This document shows, in pieces, positions 37,469 through 46,568 of a stretch of DNA of 64,000 bases (position 1 is the first letter of the stretch; every line of letters starts with the position of its first letter). Made by a program: the position numbers and the translations under genes. Origin of the DNA: Acrocarpospora corrugata (lineage in GTDB: Bacteria > Actinomycetota > Actinomycetes > Streptosporangiales > Streptosporangiaceae); NCBI RefSeq assembly GCF_009687845.1, contig NZ_BLAD01000061.1, positions 1 through 64,000 on the forward strand, written 5' to 3'. The notes beneath the pieces are model-generated. The model made no database searches and had not been told where the DNA came from. It was given only the letters and a program-made list of their open reading frames with translations.

Positions 37469-39277
37469 GTGCACGAATCACTCGACTCCCCCACGGACAA
37501 GTCGGCCGTCCTGCTGGCGCTGCGGTACTACAGCAGGGAGCTACGGAACCAGTGGCGGGTCTCCACACCTGCGATGATCTTCCCGGCGCTGGGGAACATC
37601 TGCCTGTTCTACCTGGCGCCGCTGGCGGTCGCCGGGCTCGTGGGGCATCTGTCCGGTGGCGGGGACGGCACCATCGGGGTGCTCCTGCCGTACGTGCTCG
37701 GCTTCGGCGCGGTGCTGATCGCGGGCGAGGCGCTGTGGCGGGTGGGCCTGCACTTCCTGAACCGTACCGACGCCTGGGGCATCGAGCGGCTCGGCCGGGT
37801 CGGCATGGACGAGTTACTCGCCAAGGACGCCGCGTTCTTCCACGACAACTTCGCCGGTTCGCTGACCAAACGGGTGCTGAGTTTCGCCAGCGGCTTCGAG
37901 GAGTTCGCCGACACGCTCACGTTCTCGATCATCGCCAAGCTGGTGCCGCTGGCGTTCGCCTCGGTGGTGCTGTGGCAGTACCACCCGGTGCTGGTCCTCG
38001 TGCTCGTGGGCCTCATCCTCCTGACCGGGTTCCTCGTCGCCCCGCTCATCAGCCGCCGCCAGAAGCTGGTGGACCAGCGCGAGGCCGCCAAGGTACGGGT
38101 GTCGGGGCACGTCGCCGACGTCCTGGCCAACATGGAGACGGTTCGCGCGTTCGCCGCCGAGGGCCGCGAAGCCGTGGAGCACCGGGCCAGGCTCGCCGAG
38201 CAGAGCCGGCTGTCGCTGCGGTCCTGGGACTACGGCAACCTGCGGGTGGACACCGTCGTCGCGCCACTGTCGGTCATCACCAGCACCCTCGGCCTGCTGC
38301 TCGCCGTCGTCCTCCGGGGCGGCCTGGGGGTGGAGGCGATCGTGGTGACCTTCAGCTACTACTCGAACTCGATCAGCCTCATGTTCGAGTTCAACCAGAT
38401 CTACCGTCGGATGGAAAGCGTGCTGACCGAGGCCGCCCAGTTCACCGCGCTGCTCCTCACCCCGCCGAGCGTGGTCGACCCGGCCGAGCCGGAGCCGCTG
38501 CGGCCCGCCGACGCCAGTGTCCGCTTCGAGCGGGCGACGTTCGCGCACGGCGGCAGTCCGCTCCTGTTCGACCGCCTGGAGCTGGACATCCCCGCCGGCA
38601 CCAAAATCGGCCTGGTCGGCCGGTCCGGCGGCGGCAAGACCACGCTCACCCGGCTGCTGCTCCGGCTGATGGACATCGACGGCGGCCGGATCCTGGTCGG
38701 CGGCCAGGACATCAGCCGCCTCCGCCAGGCCGACCTGCGCAGCCTGATCGCGTACGTCCCGCAGGAACCCGCCATGTTCCACCGCTCGCTGCGCGAGAAC
38801 ATCGCCTTCGCCCGGCCCGGCGCCACCGAGGCCGACATCCGCCAGGCCGCGGCGGCGGCACACGTCATGGAGTTCGCCGAGGCCCTTCCGCTGGGCTTCG
38901 ACACGCTGGTCGGCGAACGCGGCGTCAAGCTCTCCGGCGGCCAGCGCCAGCGGGTGGCCCTGGCCCGCGCCATTCTGCGTGACGCGCCGATCCTGCTGCT
39001 GGACGAGGCCACCAGCGCGCTGGACTCCGAGAGCGAGATCCTCGTCCAGGAAGCTTTGTGGCGCCTGATGCGGGACCGTACCGCCCTGGTGGTGGCGCAC
39101 CGGCTGAGCACCGTCGTCCGGATGGACCGCCTGGTCGTGCTCGATCAGGGGCGCGTCGTGGAACAGGGCAGCCACAACGAACTCCTCCAGGCCCAGGGCC
39201 CGTACGCCCGCCTGTGGCACCACCAGTCCGGCGGATTTCTGGTCGAAGCGGACACCCCAGAGGCCGTCCGCCGCTAG
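37469..39277 (+). CDS. ABC transporter, fused permease and ATPase
   Basis: 602 residues from GTG 37469, with AGGGGGTG about 11 bases upstream. Five to six membrane helices (about 30-320; for example VLLPYVLGFGAVLIAGEALW) precede the nucleotide-binding domain (about 345-590). Walker A is GRSGGGKTT, the signature LSGGQRQRVALARAI, Walker B LLLDEATSALD, and the H-loop VVAHRLS. This is an MsbA/MDR-like exporter half-transporter, acting as a homodimer or with an unlinked partner. No partner ABC gene is adjacent, and the substrate is not evident. Confidence 0.9.
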   Translation: MHESLDSPTDKSAVLLALRYYSRELRNQWRVSTPAMIFPALGNICLFYLAPLAVAGLVGHLSGGGDGTIGVLLPYVLGFGAVLIAGEALWRVGLHFLNRTDAWGIERLGRVGMDELLAKDAAFFHDNFAGSLTKRVLSFASGFEEFADTLTFSIIAKLVPLAFASVVLWQYHPVLVLVLVGLILLTGFLVAPLISRRQKLVDQREAAKVRVSGHVADVLANMETVRAFAAEGREAVEHRARLAEQSRLSLRSWDYGNLRVDTVVAPLSVITSTLGLLLAVVLRGGLGVEAIVVTFSYYSNSISLMFEFNQIYRRMESVLTEAAQFTALLLTPPSVVDPAEPEPLRPADASVRFERATFAHGGSPLLFDRLELDIPAGTKIGLVGRSGGGKTTLTRLLLRLMDIDGGRILVGGQDISRLRQADLRSLIAYVPQEPAMFHRSLRENIAFARPGATEADIRQAAAAAHVMEFAEALPLGFDTLVGERGVKLSGGQRQRVALARAILRDAPILLLDEATSALDSESEILVQEALWRLMRDRTALVVAHRLSTVVRMDRLVVLDQGRVVEQGSHNELLQAQGPYARLWHHQSGGFLVEADTPEAVRR

Positions 39278-39278
39278 G

Positions 39279-39312
39279 CGGGTTAGCCCTGACGCAGTGG
39301 GGGGCTAACCCG
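39279..39312 (+). terminator. Terminator after the ABC exporter
   Basis: CGGGTTAGCCC and GGGCTAACCCG form a perfect 11-base stem with a 12-base loop, two bases beyond the TAG at 39277. Confidence 0.75.
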
Positions 39313-39657
39313 GGGGTGAAGTTCTGGGTTCGGGATTAGCCTGAGCGTAACGAAAAGACCCGGGGCCAACTCTGGTTACCCCTGCCCATCAATGGCCGCG
39401 CAGACGGCCGAGGACTATTACCTCTGGGCATTTCCATGCTTTTTATCGACATTTCCCAGCATGGCCGATCACATATTTGATCATGGCCCTGAGCTGCGCA
39501 TATGCGACAAAACGAGAGCAACAATCCGAACGACGCTCGCTTTCGCATACTTGCAGTCAATGATTTAAGTGGCTTGCAAGTCGAAGCAGTCGGATTGAAA
39601 GCTATCTGACCTAAAAAGGTGGTGCGAACAACAAAACCCCGCTGAAAGGACCCTCCC
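39313..39657. other. AT-richer promoter region of the tandem secreted paralogues
   Basis: 345 bases without a gene. It is clearly more AT-rich than the flanking genes, with several A/T tracts and a ribosome site AAAGGA before the ATG at 39658. No small ORF stands out. Confidence 0.45.
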
Positions 39658-40248
39658 ATGAACCGCACCGGACGCGCCCTGCTCGGCCTCGCCGCCACCG
39701 TCGCCACCGCCGCCGCCATCCTGGCCACCCCGTCGGCCGCCCAGGCCACCACCTGCGACCCCGCCCTGGTCGCCCCGAACGGCAGCCTCGTCGGCGGATT
39801 CTGGCGCTCCAACGGCGGCGAGACCAGCGTCTTCGGCTGCCCCACCACCAAGGAGTTCGGCTACCCGGACAAGCGCGGCTCCTGGCAGCGCTTCCGGAAC
39901 GGCAAGATCGTCTGGTCGCCGAACCTGGGCGACGGCACCCTCGTCCGGGTCTTCCAGAAGAACGGCGACATCGTCCTCAAGTGGAGCGGACTCGGCCGCG
40001 ACTGGGACTTCTTCAACGTCCGCTGGAGCCAGGACGGCAGCCCGGCCACCCAGGTCAAGAAGGCCCGGCTGACCCCGTGGAGCGGCCAGTTCACCATGAC
40101 GCCCTTCGTCAAGGACGGCGTCGGCACCACCACGAACGGCCACTCCAACAGCACCTTCGCCTTCATCGTGCAGGGCTGCGACCGGGGCACGTTCAGCTCC
40201 GACTGCGGCCCGTGGAGCATCCCCACCTCGATCACCCTGGCCCACTGA
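39658..40248 (+). CDS. Secreted LGFP-like protein, first tandem copy
   Basis: 196 residues. A signal peptide (about 1-31, ending AAQA) precedes a small domain starting TTCDPALVAPNGSLVGGFW. The segment EFGYPDKRGSWQRFRNGKIV followed by WSPNLGDG resembles LGFP-type repeats that bind cell-wall or cell-surface glycans. Four Cys in the mature protein (TTCDP, FGCP, QGCDRG, SDCGP) probably form two disulfides. The following gene encodes a close paralogue, with long stretches of near-identical DNA. The job of the protein is unknown. Confidence 0.78.
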   Translation: MNRTGRALLGLAATVATAAAILATPSAAQATTCDPALVAPNGSLVGGFWRSNGGETSVFGCPTTKEFGYPDKRGSWQRFRNGKIVWSPNLGDGTLVRVFQKNGDIVLKWSGLGRDWDFFNVRWSQDGSPATQVKKARLTPWSGQFTMTPFVKDGVGTTTNGHSNSTFAFIVQGCDRGTFSSDCGPWSIPTSITLAH

Positions 40249-40281
40249 CCTCGGTCCGGTACGCCTCCAAGGAGTTCTCCC

Positions 40282-40869
40282 ATGTCGATCACCCGCGCCC
40301 TGCTGGCAGCCGCGACGCTCGCCGCCGGCCTCACTCTCCTGGCCCCCACCGCGGCCCAGGCCACCACCTGCGACCCCGCCCTGATCGCCCCGAACGGCAG
40401 CCTCATCGGCGGATTCTGGCGCTCCAACAACGGCGAGAACAGCGTCTTCGGCTGCCCCGTCACCAAGGAGTTCGGCTACCCCGACAAGCGCGGCTCCTGG
40501 CAGCGCTTCGAAACCGGCAAGATCGTCTGGTCCCCCAATCTCGGTGACGGCACACTGGTCCGCGCGTTCGAGAAGGGCCCGAACATGGTCTTCAAGTGGA
40601 GCGGGCTCGGCCGCGACTGGGACTTCTTCAACGTCCGCTGGAGCAAGGACGCCCAGCTGGGCAACCGGACCTACCAGGTCAAGGTCGGCCGCCTGACGCC
40701 GTGGAGCGGCCAGTTCACCATCACCAAGAACCCCGCCGTCGACTTCGAGAGCACCGTGAGCCATGGCAGGACCACCGACACCTGGCGCTTCGTCGTCCAG
40801 GGCTGCGACCGCGGCACGTTCAGCTCCGACTGCGGCCCGTGGAGCATCACCAACGTCTACGAGTTCTAG
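40282..40869 (+). CDS. Secreted LGFP-like protein, second tandem copy
   Basis: 195 residues. It has a different signal peptide from the preceding gene, but the mature part is closely similar (same CDPAL, FGCP, GCDRGTFSSDCGPWSI blocks). The most variable part is the stretch before GCDRG (FTITKNPAVDFESTVSHGR here, FTMTPFVKDGVGTTT in the first copy). The start follows AAGGAG at a good distance, 33 bases after the previous stop, so the two genes are probably one operon produced by a recent duplication. Confidence 0.78.
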   Translation: MSITRALLAAATLAAGLTLLAPTAAQATTCDPALIAPNGSLIGGFWRSNNGENSVFGCPVTKEFGYPDKRGSWQRFETGKIVWSPNLGDGTLVRAFEKGPNMVFKWSGLGRDWDFFNVRWSKDAQLGNRTYQVKVGRLTPWSGQFTITKNPAVDFESTVSHGRTTDTWRFVVQGCDRGTFSSDCGPWSITNVYEF

Positions 40870-40945
40870 ACCCGCCGGATGGCCGGATACGAAATCTACC
40901 CGCGGCAAGTCCCGCGCGCCCCGTCCAGAGCGCGCGGGACCATTG

Positions 40946-41281
40946 TCAGCGGATCTCGCGAGCCTGCCGGCACGGCATGCAGTGCCGGGTCAGCGGCCGG
41001 ATCTTCAGCCGCTCGTACGGAATCGACGTCCCGCAGTCCTCGCACTGCCCGTAGTCGCGCTCGGACAGCCGGACCAGGCCCTTCTTGATCTCCGCGATCG
41101 CCCGTTCCGTGGCCGCGAGATCGGCCATGGTCCGCTGGCGGAGGTCGCCGTCCACCTCCGTGACCAGCCCGGTCAGCTCCCGCAGCCGGGAGGTGCGCCA
41201 CACGAGCTGCTCCCGCAGCTCATCGCCGATGGCACCGGCCTGCACCCCGCTGAGAACGGTACGCGCGCCCTCGCCGCTCAT
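40946..41281 (-). CDS. DksA/TraR-type C4 zinc-finger protein
   Basis: 111 residues from ATG 41281, which overlaps the stop of the upstream gene (ATGA). A long helical region (about 15-75) is followed by a C4 zinc finger C-x2-C-x17-C-x2-C (CEDCGTSIPYERL, then RHCMPC), the layout of the DksA/TraR family that modulates RNA polymerase through its secondary channel. The family acts in the cytoplasm. The tight coupling with a second zinc-finger gene suggests that the two products work together. Confidence 0.85.
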   Translation of the reverse strand: MSGEGARTVLSGVQAGAIGDELREQLVWRTSRLRELTGLVTEVDGDLRQRTMADLAATERAIAEIKKGLVRLSERDYGQCEDCGTSIPYERLKIRPLTRHCMPCRQAREIR

Positions 41282-41598
41282 ACCGCCATCTCCATCGTCG
41301 AACTCTGCTCGGCGCAGCCGGGGCACCGCTGCTCCTGCGGCGCCCGGAACAGTACGGCAAGCGGAATGAACGCCCCGCACCGACGGCAGGTGCCGTACAG
41401 CCCGCGGTCCATCCGCTCGATGGCGGCCTCGATCTCGGCGGCGTGGGCGGCCAGCCGGAGCTGGTCCCCTGATTCGGACGTGACGGCCCCGAGCTCGGCG
41501 ACGGCCGCGGCATGCTGCTCCTGCAGCAGGGCGCGCAGCTCTTCGAGCTGGGCCAGGTGCCGCTCGTTATCCTGCATGAATGTGTGCAATGACGCCAT
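41278..41598 (-). CDS. DksA/TraR-type C4 zinc-finger protein, coupled partner
   Basis: 106 residues. Predicted coiled coil (about 8-55, DNERHLAQLEELRALLQEQH) followed by CRRCGAFIPLAVLF and CPGC, the same C4 finger as in the downstream gene. The paralogues share the finger framework (G-x-C-x2-CG-x2-IP) but little of the helical part. The first gene of the two-gene unit; its stop overlaps the next ATG. Confidence 0.83.
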   Translation of the reverse strand: MASLHTFMQDNERHLAQLEELRALLQEQHAAAVAELGAVTSESGDQLRLAAHAAEIEAAIERMDRGLYGTCRRCGAFIPLAVLFRAPQEQRCPGCAEQSSTMEMAV

Positions 41599-41703
41599 GA
41601 TGGTGTCGCTCCTAGCGTGAGAATTCAGCGGTCTCCGCGTCGTCGCGGGCGGACCGATGAGCCCCCGGACGCGGCTTGCGCGGGCGGGGGAAGGAGAGAA
41701 CCT

Positions 41704-42060
41704 CTAGAGCGTCGGCGGGCTGCGCGAGCCCGGTGCGCGATGCCCCGACTGCTGGGGGTCGCGGATGTCGGCCGAGCCGGCGTCAGGCCAGACCTGCCGG
41801 AAGGCCGAGGCCGGTTGGGCCCAGTTGGGCGCCGGGAGCAGCCGGGACACGAGTCCGGGTGTCCGGGCCGCCGTCGGCGGCAGTGCCAGGCCCGAGGACA
41901 CCTGCGTCCCCGGGGTGATCACATCGGCGGAGCACTCACTCGACTGGCGGGCGGTGTCGGCGGCCCAGGCGGGCGTGGAGGCGAACATCGCCAGCGCGAG
42001 CAGGAGAAAGCCCACCGCCGCCGTGAAGGCGGCGGAGCCAGGCGTTCTCCCAGTCCACAT
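41704..42060 (-). CDS. Secreted hypothetical protein
   Basis: 118 residues from ATG 42060. A signal peptide (about 1-34, core AAVGFLLLALAMFASTPAW) precedes a Pro/Ser/Ala-rich mature region without recognised motifs; one Cys is present (SSECSAD). An upstream ATG at 42090 is possible. Divergent from the gene at 42149. Confidence 0.5.
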   Translation of the reverse strand: MWTGRTPGSAAFTAAVGFLLLALAMFASTPAWAADTARQSSECSADVITPGTQVSSGLALPPTAARTPGLVSRLLPAPNWAQPASAFRQVWPDAGSADIRDPQQSGHRAPGSRSPPTL

Positions 42061-42148
42061 ATTTCGACCATAGCTCACTTCACCCACCAAGGCGCTGACT
42101 GCAAACGCGAGCTACGGTGGAGGGCCACCGGTCCGGGAGGGAGACGTC

Positions 42149-42568
42149 GTGCGCACCAGACTGCCCGCCCTCCTACTCCTCCTGACCTGGCTACTCCCCG
42201 GCATCGCCCACGGCCCCCGCGCCACCGCAACCACGCAACCCGGAATCACCGCACCCACCCGACTCGCGACAGCCTCCACCGCGTCCACCCGCCCCAGACC
42301 CAACGCGCGCACGTTCGGGGCCAACCAGGCGACCCCCGCATGGCACGCGCACGGCCACGACGCGCAGTCCACCGCCACGCGGCTGGCTCAGTTGGTGCAG
42401 GGGCGTTCTGGGGCGCATGAGGGGTTTGGGGCGGCGGTCCTCGGCTTCGGTGGTTCTCGGCCGCCGGGTTCCTGGCATGTCGGAATGGCGCCGGGCGACG
42501 GTTCGGCGCCATCAGACTGCCGCCGGTGTGCGCCGCCTGCTCGTGCTCCGCCCTCCGCAACGCTCTGA
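42149..42568 (+). CDS. Small secreted hypothetical protein upstream of SecDF
   Basis: 139 residues from GTG 42149 with a GGGAGGGAG ribosome site. The first 22 residues form a signal peptide (LPALLLLLTWLLPGIAHG). The rest is rich in Ala, Thr, Pro and Arg. The end of the frame (about 42410-42568) is low complexity; another frame from 42417 to 42611 runs into the SecDF start, so a frameshift near 42415 is possible. Function unknown. Confidence 0.45.
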   Translation: MRTRLPALLLLLTWLLPGIAHGPRATATTQPGITAPTRLATASTASTRPRPNARTFGANQATPAWHAHGHDAQSTATRLAQLVQGRSGAHEGFGAAVLGFGGSRPPGSWHVGMAPGDGSAPSDCRRCAPPARAPPSATL

Positions 42569-42607
42569 CCAGTCCTTTTACGTACTTCTGAGCCTGCGGA
42601 GGCTTTC

Positions 42608-44833
42608 ATGACTCGTACGTCTGTTTGGCGTGCGCTGGCGGCGCTGGCCGTCATTGCTACTTCGTTGACCATCGCTGTGGGGGTTTCGCCGCGGCTGGGG
42701 CTTGACCTGCGCGGTGGTACCCAGCTCGTCTTCGAGGCGAGAGATTCGCCCACCGCTGCGGCTGATTCCGACGCCGCCGACCGGGCCTTGGATGTGTTGC
42801 GGCGCCGGGCCGACATGCTTGGGGTGGTCGATCCGGCCCTGGTGCGTTCCGGGGAGCGGAGGATCATCGTCGAGTTGCCGGGGGTCTTGGATCCCCGGCA
42901 GGCCGCCGAGGTCATTGGCAGGACCGCGCAGCTGACCATTCATCCCGTGCTCGCGCTCGCTGAGGAGAATGACCAGGCCGCGCCGCGTGACGAGAGCGGG
43001 CAGCGGCTGCGGCTCGGGCCGGCCGCGATCAGCGGGGACGGTGTCAGCGGCGCGGGCGAGCGCACCGACCCGCAGCGCGGGCCCGGCTGGTCGGTCGGGG
43101 TCGAGTTCCGGGATGCGCGGGCCTGGCAGCGGCTGACCGGAGCCGCGACCTGCGCGGACCCCGGAGATCCGAGGCGCAGGATCGCGATCGTCCTCGACCG
43201 GGAGATCATCTCCTCACCGCGGCTCAACCCCTCGGTGCCCTGCGGGACGGGCATCCCCGGCGGTTCCACGGACATCACCGGCTCTTTCGGGTACGAGCAG
43301 GCTCGCGACCTGGCCGTGCTCATCAAGGGCGGCGCGTTGCCCGTCCCGCTCGATCTCGTCGAGCAGCGCAGTGTGGGCCCGACCCTCGGCGCGGAGGCGA
43401 TCGAGGCGAGCGCCAAGGCCGCGATCACCGGGCTCGCGCTGACCGCGCTGTTCATCATCACCGTCTACCGCCTGGCCGGCCTGCTCGCGACGGTCGCGCT
43501 GGCCGCCTACGGCCTGATCTCGTACGCGGCGCTCACCGCGATGGGCGCCACCTTCACCCTCCCCGGCCTGGCCGGTTTCGTGCTGGCTGTCGGCATCGCC
43601 ATCGACGCGTGCGTTCTGATCTTCGAACGGGCCAGGGAGGAACACGCCCGGTCCTCCCGCCGTGCTCTCGACCTGGGCTTCAAGCACGCGTGGAGCGCCA
43701 TCGCCGACTCCAACACCACCACGTTGATCGCCGCCGGGATCCTGTTCCTGCTGGCGGCGGGACCGGTGAAGGGCTTCGGGGTGACGCTGGGGATCGGGGT
43801 GCTCGCCTCGCTCGTGTCGGCCATGCTGATCACCCGCGTACTCACCCAGGCGTTCCTCGGCCGGGTCGGGCCGAAGGTGACCGGTATCGGGTCACCTGGG
43901 CGAATCAAGACCTGGCTCACCCGCAGGAACCCTTCGCTCATGTCGGGTCGCCGCTGGTGGCTGGCCCTGGCCGGCGGGCTCGTCGTGGTCGCCCTCGCCG
44001 GGACGTTCACCCGGGGCCTGAATTTCGGCGTCGAGTTCACCGGCGGCAGAGCCGTCGAGTTCACCACCACCGGCACGATCCCCGCCGAGGTCGCCCGGCA
44101 GGCGGTCGCCGGTCACCCATCCGCCGTCGTGCACTCCTCAGCCGGGGTCGTCTCGGTACGGGCCGGGCAACTCACCCCCGCCGACGTCGCCGGGATCCAG
44201 GACGCGCTGGCAGCCCAGGCGGGAAAGGTGACCAAGCTTCGCGACGAGTTCATCGGCCCCAGCATGGGCGCAGAACTGCGCCGCAACGCCGCCATCGCGC
44301 TCGGCGTCGCGGTGGCCGCCCAGCTGGCCTACCTGGCCGTACGGTTCCGGTGGACGTTCGGGGCGGCGGCGGTGCTGGCCCTGCTGGTGGACGTGACGGT
44401 CGTGGTGGGCCTGTTCGCCTGGCTGAACAAGCCGGTGGACGGCATCTTCCTGGCCGCGCTCCTCACCATCATCGGCTACTCCGTCAACGACAAGGTCGTC
44501 GTCTTCGACCGGGTCAGGGAGCTGTGGACGGGCCGGGCCAAACACGACCTCACCGAGGTCGTCAACAGCGCGATCCTGCGGACCGTCCCCCGAACGGTCA
44601 ACACCGGCCTCGGCGCCCTGTTCGTCCTCATCGCCCTGGCGACCTTCGGCGGCGAAACACTCCACGACTTCGCCATCGCCCTGATCACCGGCATCGTCGC
44701 AGGCACCCTGTCGTCCTCATTCGTCGCGGGCCCGATCGCCATCGCCCTGAACCGCTTCGACCGCCGGCCACCCCCGGAACCGGCAGGACCCCGAACCTCC
44801 CGCCCTCGTCCGGGCACCGGAGCAGTCCTGTGA
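42608..44833 (+). CDS. secDF: Single-chain SecDF protein-export protein
   Basis: 741 residues. The SecD half has TM1 (about 8-26), LGLDLRGGTQL, a soluble P1-like region (about 50-270) and a five-helix block (about 280-430). A linker leads to the SecF half with RGLNFGVEFTGGRAVEF, VTKLRDEFIGPSMGAELRR and its own helices (about 560-700), ending in a short tail. The D1/D4/D5/D6 signatures are recognisable (for example IGYSVNDKVVVFDRVRE). It pulls secreted proteins across the membrane using the proton gradient, with SecYEG. Actinomycetes normally carry separate secD and secF genes beside yajC, so this fused copy away from ruvB/yajC is likely a paralogue. Confidence 0.85.
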   Translation: MTRTSVWRALAALAVIATSLTIAVGVSPRLGLDLRGGTQLVFEARDSPTAAADSDAADRALDVLRRRADMLGVVDPALVRSGERRIIVELPGVLDPRQAAEVIGRTAQLTIHPVLALAEENDQAAPRDESGQRLRLGPAAISGDGVSGAGERTDPQRGPGWSVGVEFRDARAWQRLTGAATCADPGDPRRRIAIVLDREIISSPRLNPSVPCGTGIPGGSTDITGSFGYEQARDLAVLIKGGALPVPLDLVEQRSVGPTLGAEAIEASAKAAITGLALTALFIITVYRLAGLLATVALAAYGLISYAALTAMGATFTLPGLAGFVLAVGIAIDACVLIFERAREEHARSSRRALDLGFKHAWSAIADSNTTTLIAAGILFLLAAGPVKGFGVTLGIGVLASLVSAMLITRVLTQAFLGRVGPKVTGIGSPGRIKTWLTRRNPSLMSGRRWWLALAGGLVVVALAGTFTRGLNFGVEFTGGRAVEFTTTGTIPAEVARQAVAGHPSAVVHSSAGVVSVRAGQLTPADVAGIQDALAAQAGKVTKLRDEFIGPSMGAELRRNAAIALGVAVAAQLAYLAVRFRWTFGAAAVLALLVDVTVVVGLFAWLNKPVDGIFLAALLTIIGYSVNDKVVVFDRVRELWTGRAKHDLTEVVNSAILRTVPRTVNTGLGALFVLIALATFGGETLHDFAIALITGIVAGTLSSSFVAGPIAIALNRFDRRPPPEPAGPRTSRPRPGTGAVL

Positions 44834-44908
44834 CCAGGCACCTCTGACAGGCTCAATTGGACGAGGGTCTCCCACGATCACGGAGACCTTCGTCCGCTGG
44901 AGGCCGGA

Positions 44909-46549
44909 TCAGGCGATGTCCGAGTCGCCGCACAGGTGCACCTTGACGCCGAGTTCGGCGAACAGGGCGGCCTTGGCGACGAGGGCCTTGTCGGCGGTTT
45001 CTGGGTCAGGGGCGTACGCGACGTTGAGGTGGTTGGCCTTGTGGCGGGCCATGAACTGGTCGCGGGTGACGCCGTGGAAGACGGCGTGCATGATGGGCCA
45101 GGCGGGGGTGGTGGCCTGGGAGCGGCGGTCGGTTTCCTCGGTGGGGAGGGTGATCGCGGAGGCGCGGCCCAGGTCGGCGTGGAGTTCGCCGCCCTGGACG
45201 AAGACGCGACTCCAGACGATTTCGCCGGGCTTGCAGACGCCCTTGATGGTGGAGCCGCCGAGCGGGAAGTAGACGGGGTCCTGCCGCCAGCCGACCGCGC
45301 CCGCGTAGCCGTCGGCGAAGTGCGAGGGCGGCACCGAGCCGGAGATCTCGAAGACCCAGACGAACTGGCCGTCGTAGTCCTCACCCCAGCGGACGTCGTG
45401 CAGGGTGGTCGCGGGATCGAGGCCCATGGCCGTCCAGATGCGGTTGGTGACGAGGGCGTCGACGGCGACTCCTTCGTCGACCTCGTTGAAGTGCGGCAGG
45501 GCCTGGCCGTCCCACAGCACCCGGGATCCGTCGCGGGAGGTCACCGGCGGGCGGTCGACGTTGTTGAGGATGCCTTCGGCGAGGTCCGAGGCGGGGGACA
45601 GATCCTTGAGCCCCTGCTGGTACTGGATGCCGACGGCGTCGAGGCCGAAGTCGTCGCTGATGCGCAGGGCGGCGACGTACATCTTGTACTGCCAGCGCAG
45701 CTGCGCCGGGGTGAGTTCGGTGGCTTCGTCGGTGCCGAGCCGGAATGTCATGCCCTTGCCGATGAGCCAGTCGCCGACCGCGTCGGCCTCCTCGTCGGAG
45801 ACGGTCTGCATTTCGGCCCAGAGGGCGCTCTGGGAGAGGCGCTCCTTGTAGATGCCGATCGGGTTGAGCAGTTCGTCGTCGATGATGGCGTTGTACATGC
45901 CCATGCAGCCCTCGTCGAAGACGCCGATGATCGCCTTGTCTAGGAGGAGTTGCCGGGCGAGGGCCTGACCGAGGTCGCGTTCGGGGCTTTCTGGCAGGGC
46001 CGGCAGGTCACGCACGTGGGACGCGTCGTGGTCGATGGTCCCGGTCTCCACCCAGCTTTTGATGCCCGCTTTGAACCAGTCGTCGGTGAAGTCGACACTC
46101 CAGATCGTCGAGTACGCCACTCCCATCTTCGCCATCCCGGCATTGAGGCCGAGCAGCCCGACGAGCCCCGGCCACTGGCCGTGGAAGTTCGCGACGGTGA
46201 GGATCGGGCCGCGGTGGGTGCGCAGCCCGGCGAGGACGTGGTGGCTGTACTGCCAGACGGCTTCGGCGACGATGAGCGGCGCGTCGGGCGGGATGTTCTT
46301 GAAGACCTCCAGCCCCATCCGCTGGCTCGAAACGAAGCCGTGGCCGGTGGCGGGGTCGACGGGGTTGGCCCGCAGCACCGTCCAGCCGAGTTCGGCGAAG
46401 GCTGCGGTGACGTCGGCCTCCATCCGCGTCTGGGTGGGCCAGCCTGCCAGGTTGGCCGACAGGCGCAGGTCCCCGCTCGCGATCAGGTAGGCGGTGTTCG
46501 GCTGCGCGGCCGGGCGGTCGGGTGGGGCGGGGAGCGTGTAGGTGGTCAT
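44909..46549 (-). CDS. L-fucose/L-arabinose isomerase-family protein
   Basis: 546 residues from ATG 46549 (upstream codons in frame are antisense-like over the kinase gene). The layout matches the FucI/AraA superfamily: N-terminal substrate region with SSQRMGLEVFK, a central VFDEGCMGMYNAIIDD (Glu of the metal site) and a FGLDAVGIQYQQGL region, then a C-terminal beta-barrel with HFADGYAGAVGW. Such enzymes convert aldoses to ketoses using Mn2+. It follows the FGGY kinase by 19 bases and is the last gene of the sugar unit, so the ketose product is probably phosphorylated by that kinase. Exact sugar is unknown. Confidence 0.82.
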   Translation of the reverse strand: MTTYTLPAPPDRPAAQPNTAYLIASGDLRLSANLAGWPTQTRMEADVTAAFAELGWTVLRANPVDPATGHGFVSSQRMGLEVFKNIPPDAPLIVAEAVWQYSHHVLAGLRTHRGPILTVANFHGQWPGLVGLLGLNAGMAKMGVAYSTIWSVDFTDDWFKAGIKSWVETGTIDHDASHVRDLPALPESPERDLGQALARQLLLDKAIIGVFDEGCMGMYNAIIDDELLNPIGIYKERLSQSALWAEMQTVSDEEADAVGDWLIGKGMTFRLGTDEATELTPAQLRWQYKMYVAALRISDDFGLDAVGIQYQQGLKDLSPASDLAEGILNNVDRPPVTSRDGSRVLWDGQALPHFNEVDEGVAVDALVTNRIWTAMGLDPATTLHDVRWGEDYDGQFVWVFEISGSVPPSHFADGYAGAVGWRQDPVYFPLGGSTIKGVCKPGEIVWSRVFVQGGELHADLGRASAITLPTEETDRRSQATTPAWPIMHAVFHGVTRDQFMARHKANHLNVAYAPDPETADKALVAKAALFAELGVKVHLCGDSDIA

Positions 46550-46568
46550 GCGGTGTCCTCCGTGAGGG

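Noticed and set aside
37462-38982. 506-codon frame parallel to the ABC exporter
   Set aside because: Out-of-frame translation of the exporter; Walker motifs are in the other frame.
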